DNA from: Pristionchus mayeri
Taxonomy: Eukaryota; Nematoda; Chromadorea; Rhabditida; Neodiplogasteridae
Direction: 5' to 3'
Assembly: GCA_036245805.1 (NCBI GenBank)
Contig: BTRK01000002.1
Location: forward strand, 26,963,067-27,027,066
DNA: 64,000 nt
In this document: positions 36,430 through 47,365 of the stretch, piece after piece
Layout of the letters: every line of letters starts with the position of its first letter
Numbering within the stretch: position 1 is the stretch's first letter
The notes under the pieces: generated by a model
Databases searched by the model: none
Told to the model about the DNA's origin: nothing
What the model saw: the letters and a program-made list of their open reading frames with translations, nothing else
Position numbers and translations under genes: made by a program

Positions 36430-38197
36430 ATGGTGAGTACGCTCTTTTCCTTCTTCCTTTCTCTCATTTCTCCTCTCCTTTTCAGAGATCGGCCCTCTTC
36501 CTCGCCCTAGTGGCTGTCGCCAGCGGCAGTCACGTACTCAGTGAGATCCCTTTCAATACATCTCCCGAACCCTACCTCTAGCTCCTTCAACTTATTCCTC
36601 CTCTATATTCCTCCCTATTCAGTGGCCCCGTAACAATATAACTGAAAGGACTCCCTTCTCCCTTAATAGTTCACCTTGAGATGAGCTGCGTGATCGCGTC
36701 ATCACTGCCGAAGCAGAGCAGCTGACTGGCCAGGCGCTCATTGACTACGTCAACTCCGCCCAGCCCTTCTTCAAGGTTCATATCTAGATTTCGAGAAATA
36801 ATATCCTGATTTCTTCATTTATTAGACTCGGCTGAGTGAGTTGCGAACAGGTGGTTAGAAATAAGAGACGGTGGTATTGTTTCTTGAGCTCTAGCCTCCA
36901 CCAATACGTGCACTCTAACGAATTGCTGAGTAGCAACAGAGTGTACAGAATAAGGGAACCTTCTTGCATGTCTAATTACTGCTCTCTCAGACCGGTCTGA
37001 ACAAGCGATTCGCCCTCATGTCCGAGAGTGCGAAGATCAAGGTCATCAATGGAGTCGCCCCCTCGATGGAGGAACTCTCTGCTCAGATTGACAAGGAGGG
37101 AAGAGTGTCGCACGAGTGAGACTTTTTCAGCATTTTTTACACGATGATCAAGATTGCTGGCGAGATGTTGAATCAATAATATTCCTTGAGGACTCTTGAT
37201 GCCGACATTCCCGAGTCCTTCGATGCTCGTCAGGCGTGGCCTGCGTGCGGAGAGATCGGAGTCATCAGAGATCAGTCGTCTTGCGGTGAGTGACACATCT
37301 CATAATCTCAATGATTTTTTAACCATTTTTGAGTAATTATGCATTATTTTGGTTATTTTTTTTTCGCTATTAGCGGATGAGCTGTTGAGGCCTGAATCCA
37401 ACTCACAATATTACAACGTAATAATTTGAGCAAGGTAAAAACTACGGTACGACCGGTTCCTGCTGAATGAGCAACTGATAAGGATGCTAGGGACGTCGCA
37501 TCACGTTCTCTCGCATGACGTAGGAATATCCGATAAGGGCCATTAGGGGTCAACGAGGGTCCAAAAGACCAGAGTCCAGTACAGCCTGAACGCTAAATTG
37601 GAGAAGGGGTGGCGAACCCACCTTCCCTGGACCACTCAGCATACCGTAACCTCGCAGGTTCCTGCTTGGATGTCTATGTCGAGCCTAGAATCCTGTTCAA
37701 ATATGATTCACAAGTTACCAATATGAACCTAAATAGAATCTACAGTATACAGGATATAGTATCACAAACTGACTATTTCTTGCCCTCTAAGGTTCCTGCT
37801 GGGCGATGGCCACTGGCGAGATCATCTCCGACAGAATCTGCATCGCCTCCAATGGAGTGCAGCAGTTCAACATCTCCTCGGATGACATCATGTCCTGCTG
37901 CGGACTCACCTGCGGATCAGGGTGAGCTCTTCTACCGTAGTCCGGGTTAGGGTTTCCCTTTTTCGGCGATTATCATTCATTTCGGGAATGCTTCATGTAT
38001 AATCTGAATAGCTATTGCACTCATTACTAGTACTGAAAGCTATCCTATGATTCTACCGTAGTCTTGTGACGACGTATTCCCCTTCTTTCAGATGCGGCGG
38101 AGGAAATCCCCTCGCTGCTATGAAGTTCTTCGTCTCGCACGGAGTTGTCACCGGATCGAACTATGAGGACCATGTGGGTAGATGTTCCTCAGAGAGA

Positions 38198-38279
<82 letters not shown>

Positions 38280-39634
38280 TAGAGAATGGCGTCATTTTAG
38301 CAAGGCTGCATGCCCTATCCCTTCCCTCCCTGCGAGCACCACAACACTGAGACGCACTTCGACAACTGCGACAACGAGCCCGATTACAAGACCCCTAAGT
38401 GCGATAAGGTATCTAGAAGATTTTGTCATCAACGATCAATGATTTTTGATGCGAGAAAGAGGGAGGGAGAGAAGGAGAAGGACTGTGGATGAAGAGAGTA
38501 TCCAATTTCTTACAAATCCATCCCGATTTTCAATCCCAACAGTGACGTCATTGCTCAGAATAAGTTATCGTTTGCAGGCTTGCGTCGCTGGATACCCTCT
38601 GACGTACACGCAGGACAAGCACTTCGGTACGATCTGTGATCTACTAATAAGATTGTCTGATTGTGATGATGCACTATGGGCACATTCCCCGCGCGTGACT
38701 CGAGAATATGTTTGATAAGAGCCAAATTTAAACTCTAGCAAAAGCTGAATTCAGAAGTCAAAAACCAATGGGGGATCGAATGGGTGGATATTTTATATTT
38801 TGAAGCGACATATATTTACTTCCCATTCTCTCTATGACGGTTGAGGTGCGAAAGAGTATAAGGAAATAACAGAGCGTGGAATTCTTTCTCGTAGTCTACT
38901 ATGATCTCGACCTCTGATCTACTGATAAGGCCATCTCATAAAATAGTCTCTGCACATTATTGCGAGTGACACGAGAACATCCGATAAGGCTCATAGGCTC
39001 ACGCAAAAACTGATCAAAACTCAACTCGAGGGTCAATGAGGGATCGAATGGACGAATATGCGTCCACAAACTCTCATATTGGCCGATTGAGTTGTGCAAT
39101 AACATATGGAATGATAAGACCGTGATGCCATTACTCGAATTCTACTATTCAGGCAAGTCCTCATACGGACTCACCCGCAGAGTCGCCGATATCCAGAAGG
39201 AGATCATGACCAACGGACCCGTCGTCGCTGCCTTCAACGTCTACGAGGACTTCGAGAAGTACACCGGAGGAATCTACACTGTGAGTTCGGATGCTCGCCA
39301 CTAGGTTCTTCTCTTGATTTTCAGCATCATATTTCCAACACTCTCAAAACGAAGCCAAGCTACTGAAAAGGGAATTTATCATCTGGCTGTGATCACCCAA
39401 ATATTTAATAAGGCATAGATCAATCGATTAACTCTGCAGCACACTGCTGGCAAGTACCTCGGAGGCCACGCCGTCAAGGTGATTGGATGGGGAGTCGAGA
39501 ATGGCACTCCCTACTGGCTCGTCAACAACTCGTGGAACACCGACTGGGGAGAGCACGGACTCTTCCGCATCATCAGAGGAACCAACGACTGCGGCTTCGA
39601 GGCCCAGATGGTTGCCGGTCTCCCCAAGGTCTAA
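36430..39634 (+). CDS. Cathepsin B-like cysteine protease (354 aa, complete)
   Basis: Eleven exons join in one open frame of 355 codons: 36430-36432, 36486-36540, 36681-36775, 36991-37115, 37191-37285, 37792-37921, 38092-38173, 38301-38408, 38578-38626, 39153-39280 and 39440-39634. Exon 1 is only ATG. Exon 2 gives a signal peptide ([18 protein letters not shown]). Then come the propeptide (residues ~20-105) and the mature enzyme from [13 protein letters not shown]. The active-site cysteine is in [13 protein letters not shown], split by the exon 5/6 junction. The occluding loop PPCEHHNTE keeps its His-His pair, a cathepsin B hallmark giving dipeptidyl-carboxypeptidase activity. QDKHFGKSSYGL follows. 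The catalytic His is in [11 protein letters not shown] and the Asn in [12 protein letters not shown]. The protein ends GLPKV. A polyadenylation signal aataaa is near 39736. All catalytic residues are present, so it is probably an active, secreted or lysosomal gut protease. Introns carry repeated TGATAAG pairs and a (GA)n tract. The last exon lies inside the palindrome and is duplicated in reverse at 42498-42692. Confidence 0.95.
38195..38277. repeat. (GA)n microsatellite in cathepsin B intron 7
   Basis: About 80 bases of nearly pure GA dinucleotide between exons 7 and 8. Highly repetitive ERERER frames arise from it and are not genes. Confidence 0.95.
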
Positions 39635-39992
39635 GATGCATCCTTCATCAGTGTATAAAGATGTGCATGTGTATAAACTATTTCATCATCAATAATTTTG
39701 ATCCAAGTCGAAGAACACAGATAACACAATCGTACAATAAACAACCTCTTGAATCTTCTTAAAACGTTCAAAATCAAAATAATAAGTGAGATTAACATAT
39801 GATACCGGCTGCATTCGAATTGAGCAATGTGCCTAAGTATCTGTCACACCAATATTGGAAAGTGTCATCCGGTCTGCACCGAGGTATTCAGGGGAGTTAG
39901 TTGATTGGGGTCGATACACTCTCTGGTCCTACATTCGACGATGCAATTTTACAAATCTGAATAATGACATCATAGTTGTGTCGTTGTTGCAG

Positions 39993-40178
39993 TCATGCGC
40001 CGATAGATTCCGCCTGAAGTACACGCAGGACAAACACTACGATACCCACCCGACCTCTGATCTGCTGATAAGAACATCTGGCACATTCTCGCGTAATTGT
40101 GCGACGCAAGAACCTGATAAGGGACGAAGTAACCAACGATTGCGGGTTCATGGTGCGGATGTTTGAAGGACTCCGTAG
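39993..40178 (+). pseudogene. Remnant of a second cathepsin B gene
   Basis: 39993-40041 reads SCADRFRLKYTQDKHY after a ttgcag acceptor and matches cathepsin exon 9 ([15 protein letters not shown]). The donor has changed from gtac to atac. About 40134-40175 reads TNDCGFMVRMFEGLR, matching the C-terminal [17 protein letters not shown]. The intervening exon with the catalytic His is gone. This is a decayed tandem copy caught in the left palindrome arm; its mirror is at about 41954-42139. Confidence 0.75.
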
Positions 40179-40442
40179 ATTTGAAAATAGTTCTTCGAAA
40201 GTGAAAGTGTATGTGCACAAGTACATCAGCAACTTGCTCAATTCATCTAAGCGGTCGCACAATTAGTACACCATTTAATATCTTTACCTCATTCTGTTCC
40301 CTTTCGGAGTGACGCTTTTCGTGACTAACACAAAACCAGCAATTTTCTACATTATTGTTCCCTCCGCTGCGATGATTTTTTGTTGTGCCACTAATAATAA
40401 TTCCTGTGACTGTACAATCATTTGATGTTCGATACTCAACTA

Positions 40443-40767
40443 TAAGGTTCATGCAAAAGTCTTGCTGTTTTTTTTTTGATTTTTTCAGGCCATCTTCCTT
40501 TTAGTTTGACCGATGATCTTCCGTATTTTAATTACTAATGAGGCCTTGGACACTCTTTCATATGCGCATCAGCATTATCAGCATTGCCCAATCGAGAGGC
40601 TAGAACATGACAAAGTTAAAATTGCGAAAATTTATCCATCGAAAACGACACATTTCTCAATATTCTGTTTCCTCTGAGTAGTTTGACCGAATGCTCAATT
40701 CCTGGTGTTTATATGAAGCTCCCATCTTTACCCTACTCATACTTTTTCTCATGGATGATTGAAGTTA
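40443..40767. mobile_element. 5' fragment of a mariner-like element, family B
   Basis: It starts with ta then taaggttcatgcaaaagtct, a mariner-type end. It contains words found again at 59983-60160 (cgacacatttctcaata, gctcccatctttaccct, tactttttctcatggatgat). It is cut at 40768 by the family A element. The mirror copy is 41365-41689. Confidence 0.65.
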
Positions 40768-41364
40768 TCAGGTTGTAACATAAGTTTTGTCGCGTCCAAT
40801 CTCTTATGCATTTTAACCTCAGAAATTCTTCGAATTAATTTAATCTCAATTTCGTTATTCATCATCAGTGAGGGCCTTCGTACTCTTTCTTACGCGCTTT
40901 ACTTCAGTCCTGTCAAGGCAGTTGAGGAGGCACATTAATCAGACAAAGTTGTACTGAGATAAGGATTAGAAATCATTTTCACGCATCAGCTCTTCTTGAA
41001 AAGGATAAATTATGCCGATTTTGTGTGATTTGCGTAAAGTACTACATATGTGCATAATTTTGAACCACTCACGGATAATGACAAACGAAAATCGTTCTAG
41101 AAATGTAGACGAGTTTGTATAATGTGGATGGTTGGTGACGGTCGCGAAAACTTTCGCAAGCCGAATTTTCTTCTCAGTAGATACCCAGATCTTCTCAGTA
41201 GATACCTCAACTGCCTTGACAGGACTGAAGTAAAGCGCGTAAGAAAGAGTACGAAGGCCCTCACTGATGATGAATAACGAAATTGAGATTAAATTAATTC
41301 GAAGAATTTCTGAGGTTAAAATGCATAAGAGATTGGACGCGACAAAACTTATGTTACAACCTGA
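40768..41364. mobile_element. Rearranged family A mariner-like element at the palindrome centre
   Basis: The left 430 bp match the first part of the full element (10757 onward). At about 41190, after a short repeat of cttctcagtagatac, the sequence flips and reads the first 160 bp in reverse to a second copy of the same end at 41364. So it has two left ends and no right end. TA flanks both sides. The open frame 40966-41373 (-) is non-coding element sequence. Confidence 0.9.
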
Positions 41365-42497
41365 TAACTTCAATCATCCATGAGAAAAAGTATGAGTAGG
41401 GTAAAGATGGGAGCTTCATATAAACACCAGGAATTGAGCATTCGGTCAAACTACTCAGAGGAAACAGAATATTGAGAAATGTGTCGTTTTCGATGGATAA
41501 ATTTTCGCAATTTTAACTTTGTCATGTTCTAGCCTCTCGATTGGGCAATGCTGATAATGCTGATGCGCATATGAAAGAGTGTCCAAGGCCTCATTAGTAA
41601 TTAAAATACGGAAGATCATCGGTCAAACTAAAAGGAAGATGGCCTGAAAAAATCAAAAAAAAAACAGCAAGACTTTTGCATGAACCTTATAGTTGAGTAT
41701 CGAACATCAAATGATTGTACAGTCACAGGAATTATTATTAGTGGCACAACAAAAAATCATCGCAGCGGAGGGAACAATAATGTAGAAAATTGCTGGTTTT
41801 GTGTTAGTCACGAAAAGCGTCACTCCGAAAGGGAACAGAATGAGGTAAAGACATTAAATGGTGTACTAATTGTGCGACCGCTTAGATGAATTGAGCAAGT
41901 TGCTGATGTACTTGTGCACATACACTTTCACTTTCGAAGAACTATTTTCAAATCTACGGAGTCCTTCAAACATCCGCACCATGAACCCGCAATCGTTGGT
42001 TACTTCGTCCCTTATCAGGTTCTTGCGTCGCACAATTACGCGAGAATGTGCCAGATGTTCTTATCAGCAGATCAGAGGTCGGGTGGGTATCGTAGTGTTT
42101 GTCCTGCGTGTACTTCAGGCGGAATCTATCGGCGCATGACTGCAACAACGACACAACTATGATGTCATTATTCAGATTTGTAAAATTGCATCGTCGAATG
42201 TAGGACCAGAGAGTGTATCGACCCCAATCAACTAACTCCCCTGAATACCTCGGTGCAGACCGGATGACACTTTCCAATATTGGTGTGACAGATACTTAGG
42301 CACATTGCTCAATTCGAATGCAGCCGGTATCATATGTTAATCTCACTTATTATTTTGATTTTGAACGTTTTAAGAAGATTCAAGAGGTTGTTTATTGTAC
42401 GATTGTGTTATCTGTGTTCTTCGACTTGGATCAAAATTATTGATGATGAAATAGTTTATACACATGCACATCTTTATACACTGATGAAGGATGCATC

Positions 42498-42692
42498 TTA
42501 GACCTTGGGGAGACCGGCAACCATCTGGGCCTCGAAGCCGCAGTCGTTGGTTCCTCTGATGATGCGGAAGAGTCCGTGCTCTCCCCAGTCGGTGTTCCAC
42601 GAGTTGTTGACGAGCCAGTAGGGAGTGCCATTCTCGACTCCCCATCCAATCACCTTGACGGCGTGGCCTCCGAGGTACTTGCCAGCAGTGTG
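42498..42692 (-). pseudogene. Reverse duplicate of the last cathepsin B exon
   Basis: Mirror of 39440-39634, encoding the catalytic His and Asn segment ([21 protein letters not shown]) to the same stop. No other cathepsin exon accompanies it, because the arm ends inside intron 10 at 42809. It cannot make a protease by itself. Confidence 0.9.
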
Positions 42693-43069
42693 CTGCAGAG
42701 TTAATCGATTGATCTATGCCTTATTAAATATTTGGGTGATCACAGCCAGATGATAAATTCCCTTTTCAGTAGCTTGGCTTCGTTTTGAGAGTGTTGGAAA
42801 TATGATGCTAATGACTACATATTGCATTTTTATGTTGATTTCGCAACAACGCAATGAAGAATGAACACAACACAACGAATTGTTCAGATTGTTCTCGCCA
42901 GATTTGCGATTGTTCCTCGTTAATCTTGATGTTTGCCGATATCTGCATCGTTAATCCCCTATTTTCCTTGATCATCCAATTCTCAAATTCTATCCGCGGT
43001 ATTTGTTTTGTATCAAAACGCTCCCTCGAAGTAAATCTGGGATAATTTTGGAACAAGTGATCGTCTATT

Positions 43070-43440
43070 GTTCGTTATTTTCTCCATGTGACTGCCAAAT
43101 TGCGAGCGCCAATCGCCACATTCTATGCGCAATGTGCCGTTCTCCTCGACGATCCCAAACAGGTTGGTCTCTCACTCCCTTTGATGTCATTTGCCCTAGT
43201 CTTCCGTATGTACCTAAAACCGAACGCTTTTTCGACCGAGAACAGGAAAGAAACTGCAGTTGTCCTATGTAATATGTCATTATTCTACACAATCACATGA
43301 TAAATAGCTAGACTCACGCTCGTTGGAGATCTTTCGCAATTTTCATTGCAGGCGTGCGCTCAATTTGATATCTGCACAAGCAGGTCGACGTTCCCGATAA
43401 CAAGGATGCATCTTTCTTCGACGCAGACAAATAAACCTTG
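43070..43440 (+). pseudogene. Saposin-like gene remnant (3' exons)
   Basis: An exon ending at about 43161 reads VTAKLRAPIATFYAQCAVLL then DDPKQ before gttggtct. The next, after attgcag at 43352, reads ACAQFDICTS and runs to the end. These match the last two saposin exons of the 17.7-kb gene (AELLPKLWHSLDVMLDDPKQ, ACTQIGFC). Upstream exons are not seen. The preceding 250 bp up to the palindrome edge show nothing recognisable. It faces the F-box gene tail-to-tail, mirroring the left-hand pair. Confidence 0.55.
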
Positions 43441-43577
43441 AAAACCCCGTCAGCTTCCACAATGTTTCTAACTGCGCGTACCCTTCCTCTACCTGTTTCT
43501 CACAACCATTACCGAGTTCTTATACAAACTACAAATAATTCAAGAATGCATCTGTGCGTTAAATGTAACACTACGTT

Positions 43578-43764
43578 GGCACTTGTTCGGATGAACGGAT
43601 GGTAACCTACTGGATAATAACTAAAAAAATGGATCCTTCTGTAGCACTTTCACAGTAGGTTCCCAAAGTGTCAAAAATCATTCTGTTAAGGTTCTACAGA
43701 AGGGTTATTTTTTGGTTATCATCCAGTTTGTTACCATCCGACAGTGATCATCCGACCTAGTGCC
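43578..43764. mobile_element. 187-bp hAT-like MITE with 8-bp target duplication
   Basis: The ends are ggcacttgttcggat and atccgacctagtgcc, flanked on both sides by actacgtt. The 8-bp duplication is the hAT hallmark. Inner sequence also mirrors (ggatggtaac...gttaccatcc). A matching end fragment sits at 24148-24172 beside the RTE tail. Confidence 0.75.
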
Positions 43765-43886
43765 ACTACGTTTCCACACAATTCTTGTAAAATAACTATT
43801 GGATATTGGCCTTTTTTAGTAGCTAAGACAATTTCTTGTTATGGAATATTTTATTAGAATTCTTACAAAGAAAATGGCTCATCTGT

Positions 43887-46800
43887 TCATTCAAAAATAT
43901 CGCAGTTGCATGATTCTATTTGCGCAATCTTATGTCCATCCACTGAATCCGCATAGCGTATTATCAGCCAGAAATCTGATCCTCGTACACGAATGCTATA
44001 TCTGGGTGTGTTTTCCAACGAATGGTCAATGATCTGGAATCAGTACCGGCATTTCAACTTTTACTCTTCCAACACCTCCCTACCTCAATGTTGTCACGTA
44101 TATCATTATTATTGCCAAGTTTTTGTAAATGTTGCATACCGATACGTTCTGTGGTATGCATATGGATCTGACATTCCCTCTTATTGATTAGGCATCTCTG
44201 AACGAAATTAGTTGAACATTTTTCGAAATGCCCTCACCTTGATGATTTCCAAAACAAAATTGATGTCGAGAATGAGCTCATTGAACTTTAAAACACTGAG
44301 ATTCCCGAAGTATTCAATGGGCATTTCCGAAGTAAATGGGAAAGGGTCCTGTAAAAAAATGATGAAATAATGGACGAATGCAACTCGAATGTTCCATTTA
44401 ATGTAGTTCCCATTAACTAGGCTACTATGATGCGAATAAGAGATAAAACTGATACTTAATTTGTATAGCTAGGCATGATTCGTTCTTTAGTGACAAATAA
44501 TCAATTTTGATGACTGTGATTTTTCAAATACAAATCACGTGTTGTATTAGGTTGGTCATAAAGTTTTGCGCGATTTTGGATCCCAACTTTGAGTTCGTAT
44601 AGTTTATTTTGCTCAAATGGCCACTTGTAGTCCTGATGTCGATATATAGGGACATGTTCGACCTTTAGCATTTTATCGTTGAACTAGTGTGATCATCTCT
44701 ACTATTCGAGAAATCAAGGTCTGCGTAACTTTGAATATTTCAGAAAAAATAATATTTTATTTAAAGTTGCTGTTCTTCGCAGAGAATTTTGTAGATGGAG
44801 GCTCACAAAGTGTATTAAATAGCACTCGGCGTGCACTACCTAGTTTCAAAAAGAGCGAGCTGCTGAATTCGTTATAGGCTTCGTACAGGTCAATGAATCA
44901 CGGACAATTAGAAAAACCAAAGTTCTTTCAAACAAATTACCTGTTTCAAGGATTGACGAGGATGACCTCTACCTATGGGCGCTGTCATCATTACTTACTC
45001 GGTTTTCTATCACATCAATATTTAAGAGCCCAGTTATCTCTCTCATCTAAAAAAGTGACATTTGTACCTCAATTATTTTTCAATGAAAACATCGAAAAAC
45101 TTGATATGGAGAGTCTTCAAGCAGGGCTCACTATAGAAAAAGTAGCGAACTCCACAATATTCCTAAATAATGAGTGATAGGGCAAGGGTTGTTCATTAAT
45201 TTAAACAGAAAAGTTCCGCCTTCCAAACCACATGGCTAGCACAGAAACGCATAAAGTATGTATTTCGATGTTCTAAATTAGACATCTAAAATCCGAAGAA
45301 CCCTGTTCGGAAATGTAGACCCCCATTCACTCCCAAAGGAAATAATGACTTGTACTAGTAAAGTATTTCACATTCATGAATAATTGAAATCTCAAGATCT
45401 GTCGGCATAGATATAGTACTCCAAAACTTATCTTGACAATTGTAGTGAAAACCCAAAAAAGGATTTACGCGCTTATTTCTAATAGGCCCTTTGTGGCATA
45501 TGAGTCTCAACATCACCAGTACGATATATGCCCATCATACTTTACTAATGTGGTTTAGATTGGGTCCTGTCTCCGTTCTAAATGAAAATCTAATCCTTTG
45601 AATAGTCAGGTCGTTGATCAACCACATGAAGTTTGGTGAATCACCGTATTCTTTCCCTTGATCGGACAGATCTATGATAGTGTGCGCTAAAGAGAGTATA
45701 ACAGCCCCTATCTACCACAAAAAGATCTAAGTTGATTGGATAACAATGAACGATTGTAGATGCCACAAAGCACTTTAGTCAAAATCGCGCAAAACTTTAT
45801 GACCAACCTGATAAATAAGTGATAACCCCACAAATATGTAGTCATCTCATTTTAATTTCCATAGCTATTGATTATATTTCATCAGTTAAATTTTTTCATA
45901 CGTAAACAATTCACCTACTTTTTCCAGCCAATTTCCACGATCGTCCTCGAAATATAGGTCGTTGTCAATTTCGAGTTGTGTGATGGAAGGAAAATTTACA
46001 ATCGCATATAGAAACCAAGTGTACGTTTCAATACTCCAATTGAATTTGACACGTGCAATCACAATTCCGCTTACATTCATGGAAATAAGTCGCGAAAGGA
46101 AGCTAAAAAATAACATGAATACTCTCAAGAAAAAGCAGTGACCCACTCACTTCTTTTTATCAGCCTCCTCATTTCCTGGTAGTTCAATCCTATCAAAATT
46201 CAATCGGATATTGACAACTCCTGCTAACAGTGCATGTATCCTGGTTTCGAAAGCGTCGTCAATGAGAACCTGGATTGACGGCATGTAATGTATATTAGAA
46301 ATATGTCTCGAGTATCAGCGTTATCAATAGTGTCAAAAATTGAACCTAGACAAAAATATGAACACAACTCACGGATACCATGCAGATTGATTCTGCAGAG
46401 AATCGCTTGAGCAAATATTCCAAGCCTTCGAAAATTTCACTTGGAATCGAACTCTTCTCATGCGGTATACCCAAATGCTGCCTCTTAGTATAAGTGAATA
46501 TTACACATTTTGAAGTCGGGACATACCGTGATTAGACACTGCTGATAATGCTTTGGATGCCTCCACTTTCGAATTCGTCTTTCAGCGCCAAGTGAGACCA
46601 TTTTCACGATCATGAAATAATTATCTCTGCCGCCGTCAGAATGTGCTTCTAGGATGAAATCGCCGTTGGAATACTATAATATGAAGACAGGGAAAGCATT
46701 TTTGAACGAAGATGATTTTACCTGAGTGATTGAAAGTTTGCTGATAGGCTCTTTGGTGATTTTCTGTTTTGCCAAAGACGCACAACACTGCATCTTTTTG

Positions 46801-47015
46801 CTCGCAGATGAAATCTTCTCCAAGTCATCACTGTAAACAATCGGTATCTTGGATAAATTTGAATGTGACTCTATTTGTGCCGAATTAATGACTGATTAAC
46901 TATAGGCTACGTATTTATGAGAGAACAATGCAAACAATTGAAAAAAACTCACTAGTCAAGTTCATTGAAGATGAGGTGAAGGACATCATCTGGCAGATTC
47001 GAAATTAGATCCTTG
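43887..47015 (-). CDS. F-box domain protein (nematode-expanded family)
   Basis: The minus-strand exons read in order. ~46955-47013 is SNLPDDVLHLIFNELD, an F-box start. ~46730-46840 is DDLEKISSASKKMQCCASLA, the rest of the F-box. ~46570-46680 is YSNGDFILEAHSDGGRDNYF. Near 46400 is IFEGLEYLLKRFSAESICMV. ~46150-46270 is VLIDDAFETRIH...LPGNEE. ~45925-46110 is VKFNWSIETYTWFLYAI...NDLYFEDD. ~44245-44350 is PFTSEMPIEYFGNLSVLKFN. ~44050-44180 is HTTERIGMQHLQK. The last exon is PRYSIRVRGSDFWLIIRYAD to CDIFE-stop at 43887-43889. F-box proteins bind Skp1 and recruit substrates to SCF ubiquitin ligases; the C-terminal half is the likely substrate-binding part. The start exon is not identified, since the F-box exon opens without an ATG. 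A 1265-bp mariner-like element occupies one intron. The paralogue at 16-17.4 kb shares all exons downstream of the F-box. Confidence 0.7.
44547..45811. mobile_element. Mariner-like element, 1265 bp, in an F-box gene intron
   Basis: The ends ttaggttggtcataaagttt continue to tgcgcgatttt and are repeated in reverse complement at 45780-45811 (one position differs), flanked by TA. This terminal sequence is classic mariner. No transposase catalytic motif is evident; frames at 44689-45177 are unrecognised, so it is non-autonomous or badly decayed. Confidence 0.85.
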
Positions 47016-47365
47016 AAATTAGATTATTTTTGTGATTATCATTTTAAAACTGTTAGGGTAATCATTATGCAACAAATGTCGAAGAAATTGTACGATACCA
47101 GCGAACTTGATGACATTTGACGAGCGGAAGAGCGATGTGATAGAGCAGCTCAAACACAAAGAAGTGAAAGGAATGGAAGTGGTAAGGAAAGAGGAGCCGC
47201 AACGCAGCCGAACGCGTTGCGTGTGTGTGAACCTGCTAAAGTTCGTGCTAGGGCGCGATCTATAATGTACGTAATACATTTTCCTGCACTTGACAAAAGT
47301 CTTTTCATACAAACTGTTGTTGGTTATCATCAGGATGGTTGAAAATACGGTGTTCGTCCGACCTA

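Larger units (their letters stand above)
39323..42809. repeat. Near-perfect palindrome: 1605-bp arms, 277-bp spacer
   Basis: Positions x and 82132-x are complementary from 39323-40927 (left arm) to 41205-42809 (right arm). The 277-bp spacer is 40928-41204. Translated segments of the arms are identical over ~90-100 codons in several places. I found a single base difference in the parts compared (near 40278 against 41854). The arms contain cathepsin B intron 10 (3' part), exon 11 and its 3' region, two decayed cathepsin exons, and part of a mariner-like element. The centre is a rearranged family A mariner-like element. The breakpoints are inside intron 10 on the left and in unrelated sequence on the right. 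Confidence 0.95.

Noticed and set aside
37609..37950. 113-aa ORF including a [10 protein letters not shown] segment
   Set aside because: It joins intron sequence to exon 6 in the wrong frame. The ggttcctgcttgg word at 37655 only resembles the true active-site exon start at 37792.
38066..38442. Open frames rich in alternating Arg-Glu
   Set aside because: They translate the (GA)n microsatellite in a cathepsin B intron.
41680..42277. ORFs in the right palindrome arm as separate genes
   Set aside because: They are mirror copies of left-arm ORFs that are themselves non-coding flank or transposon sequence.
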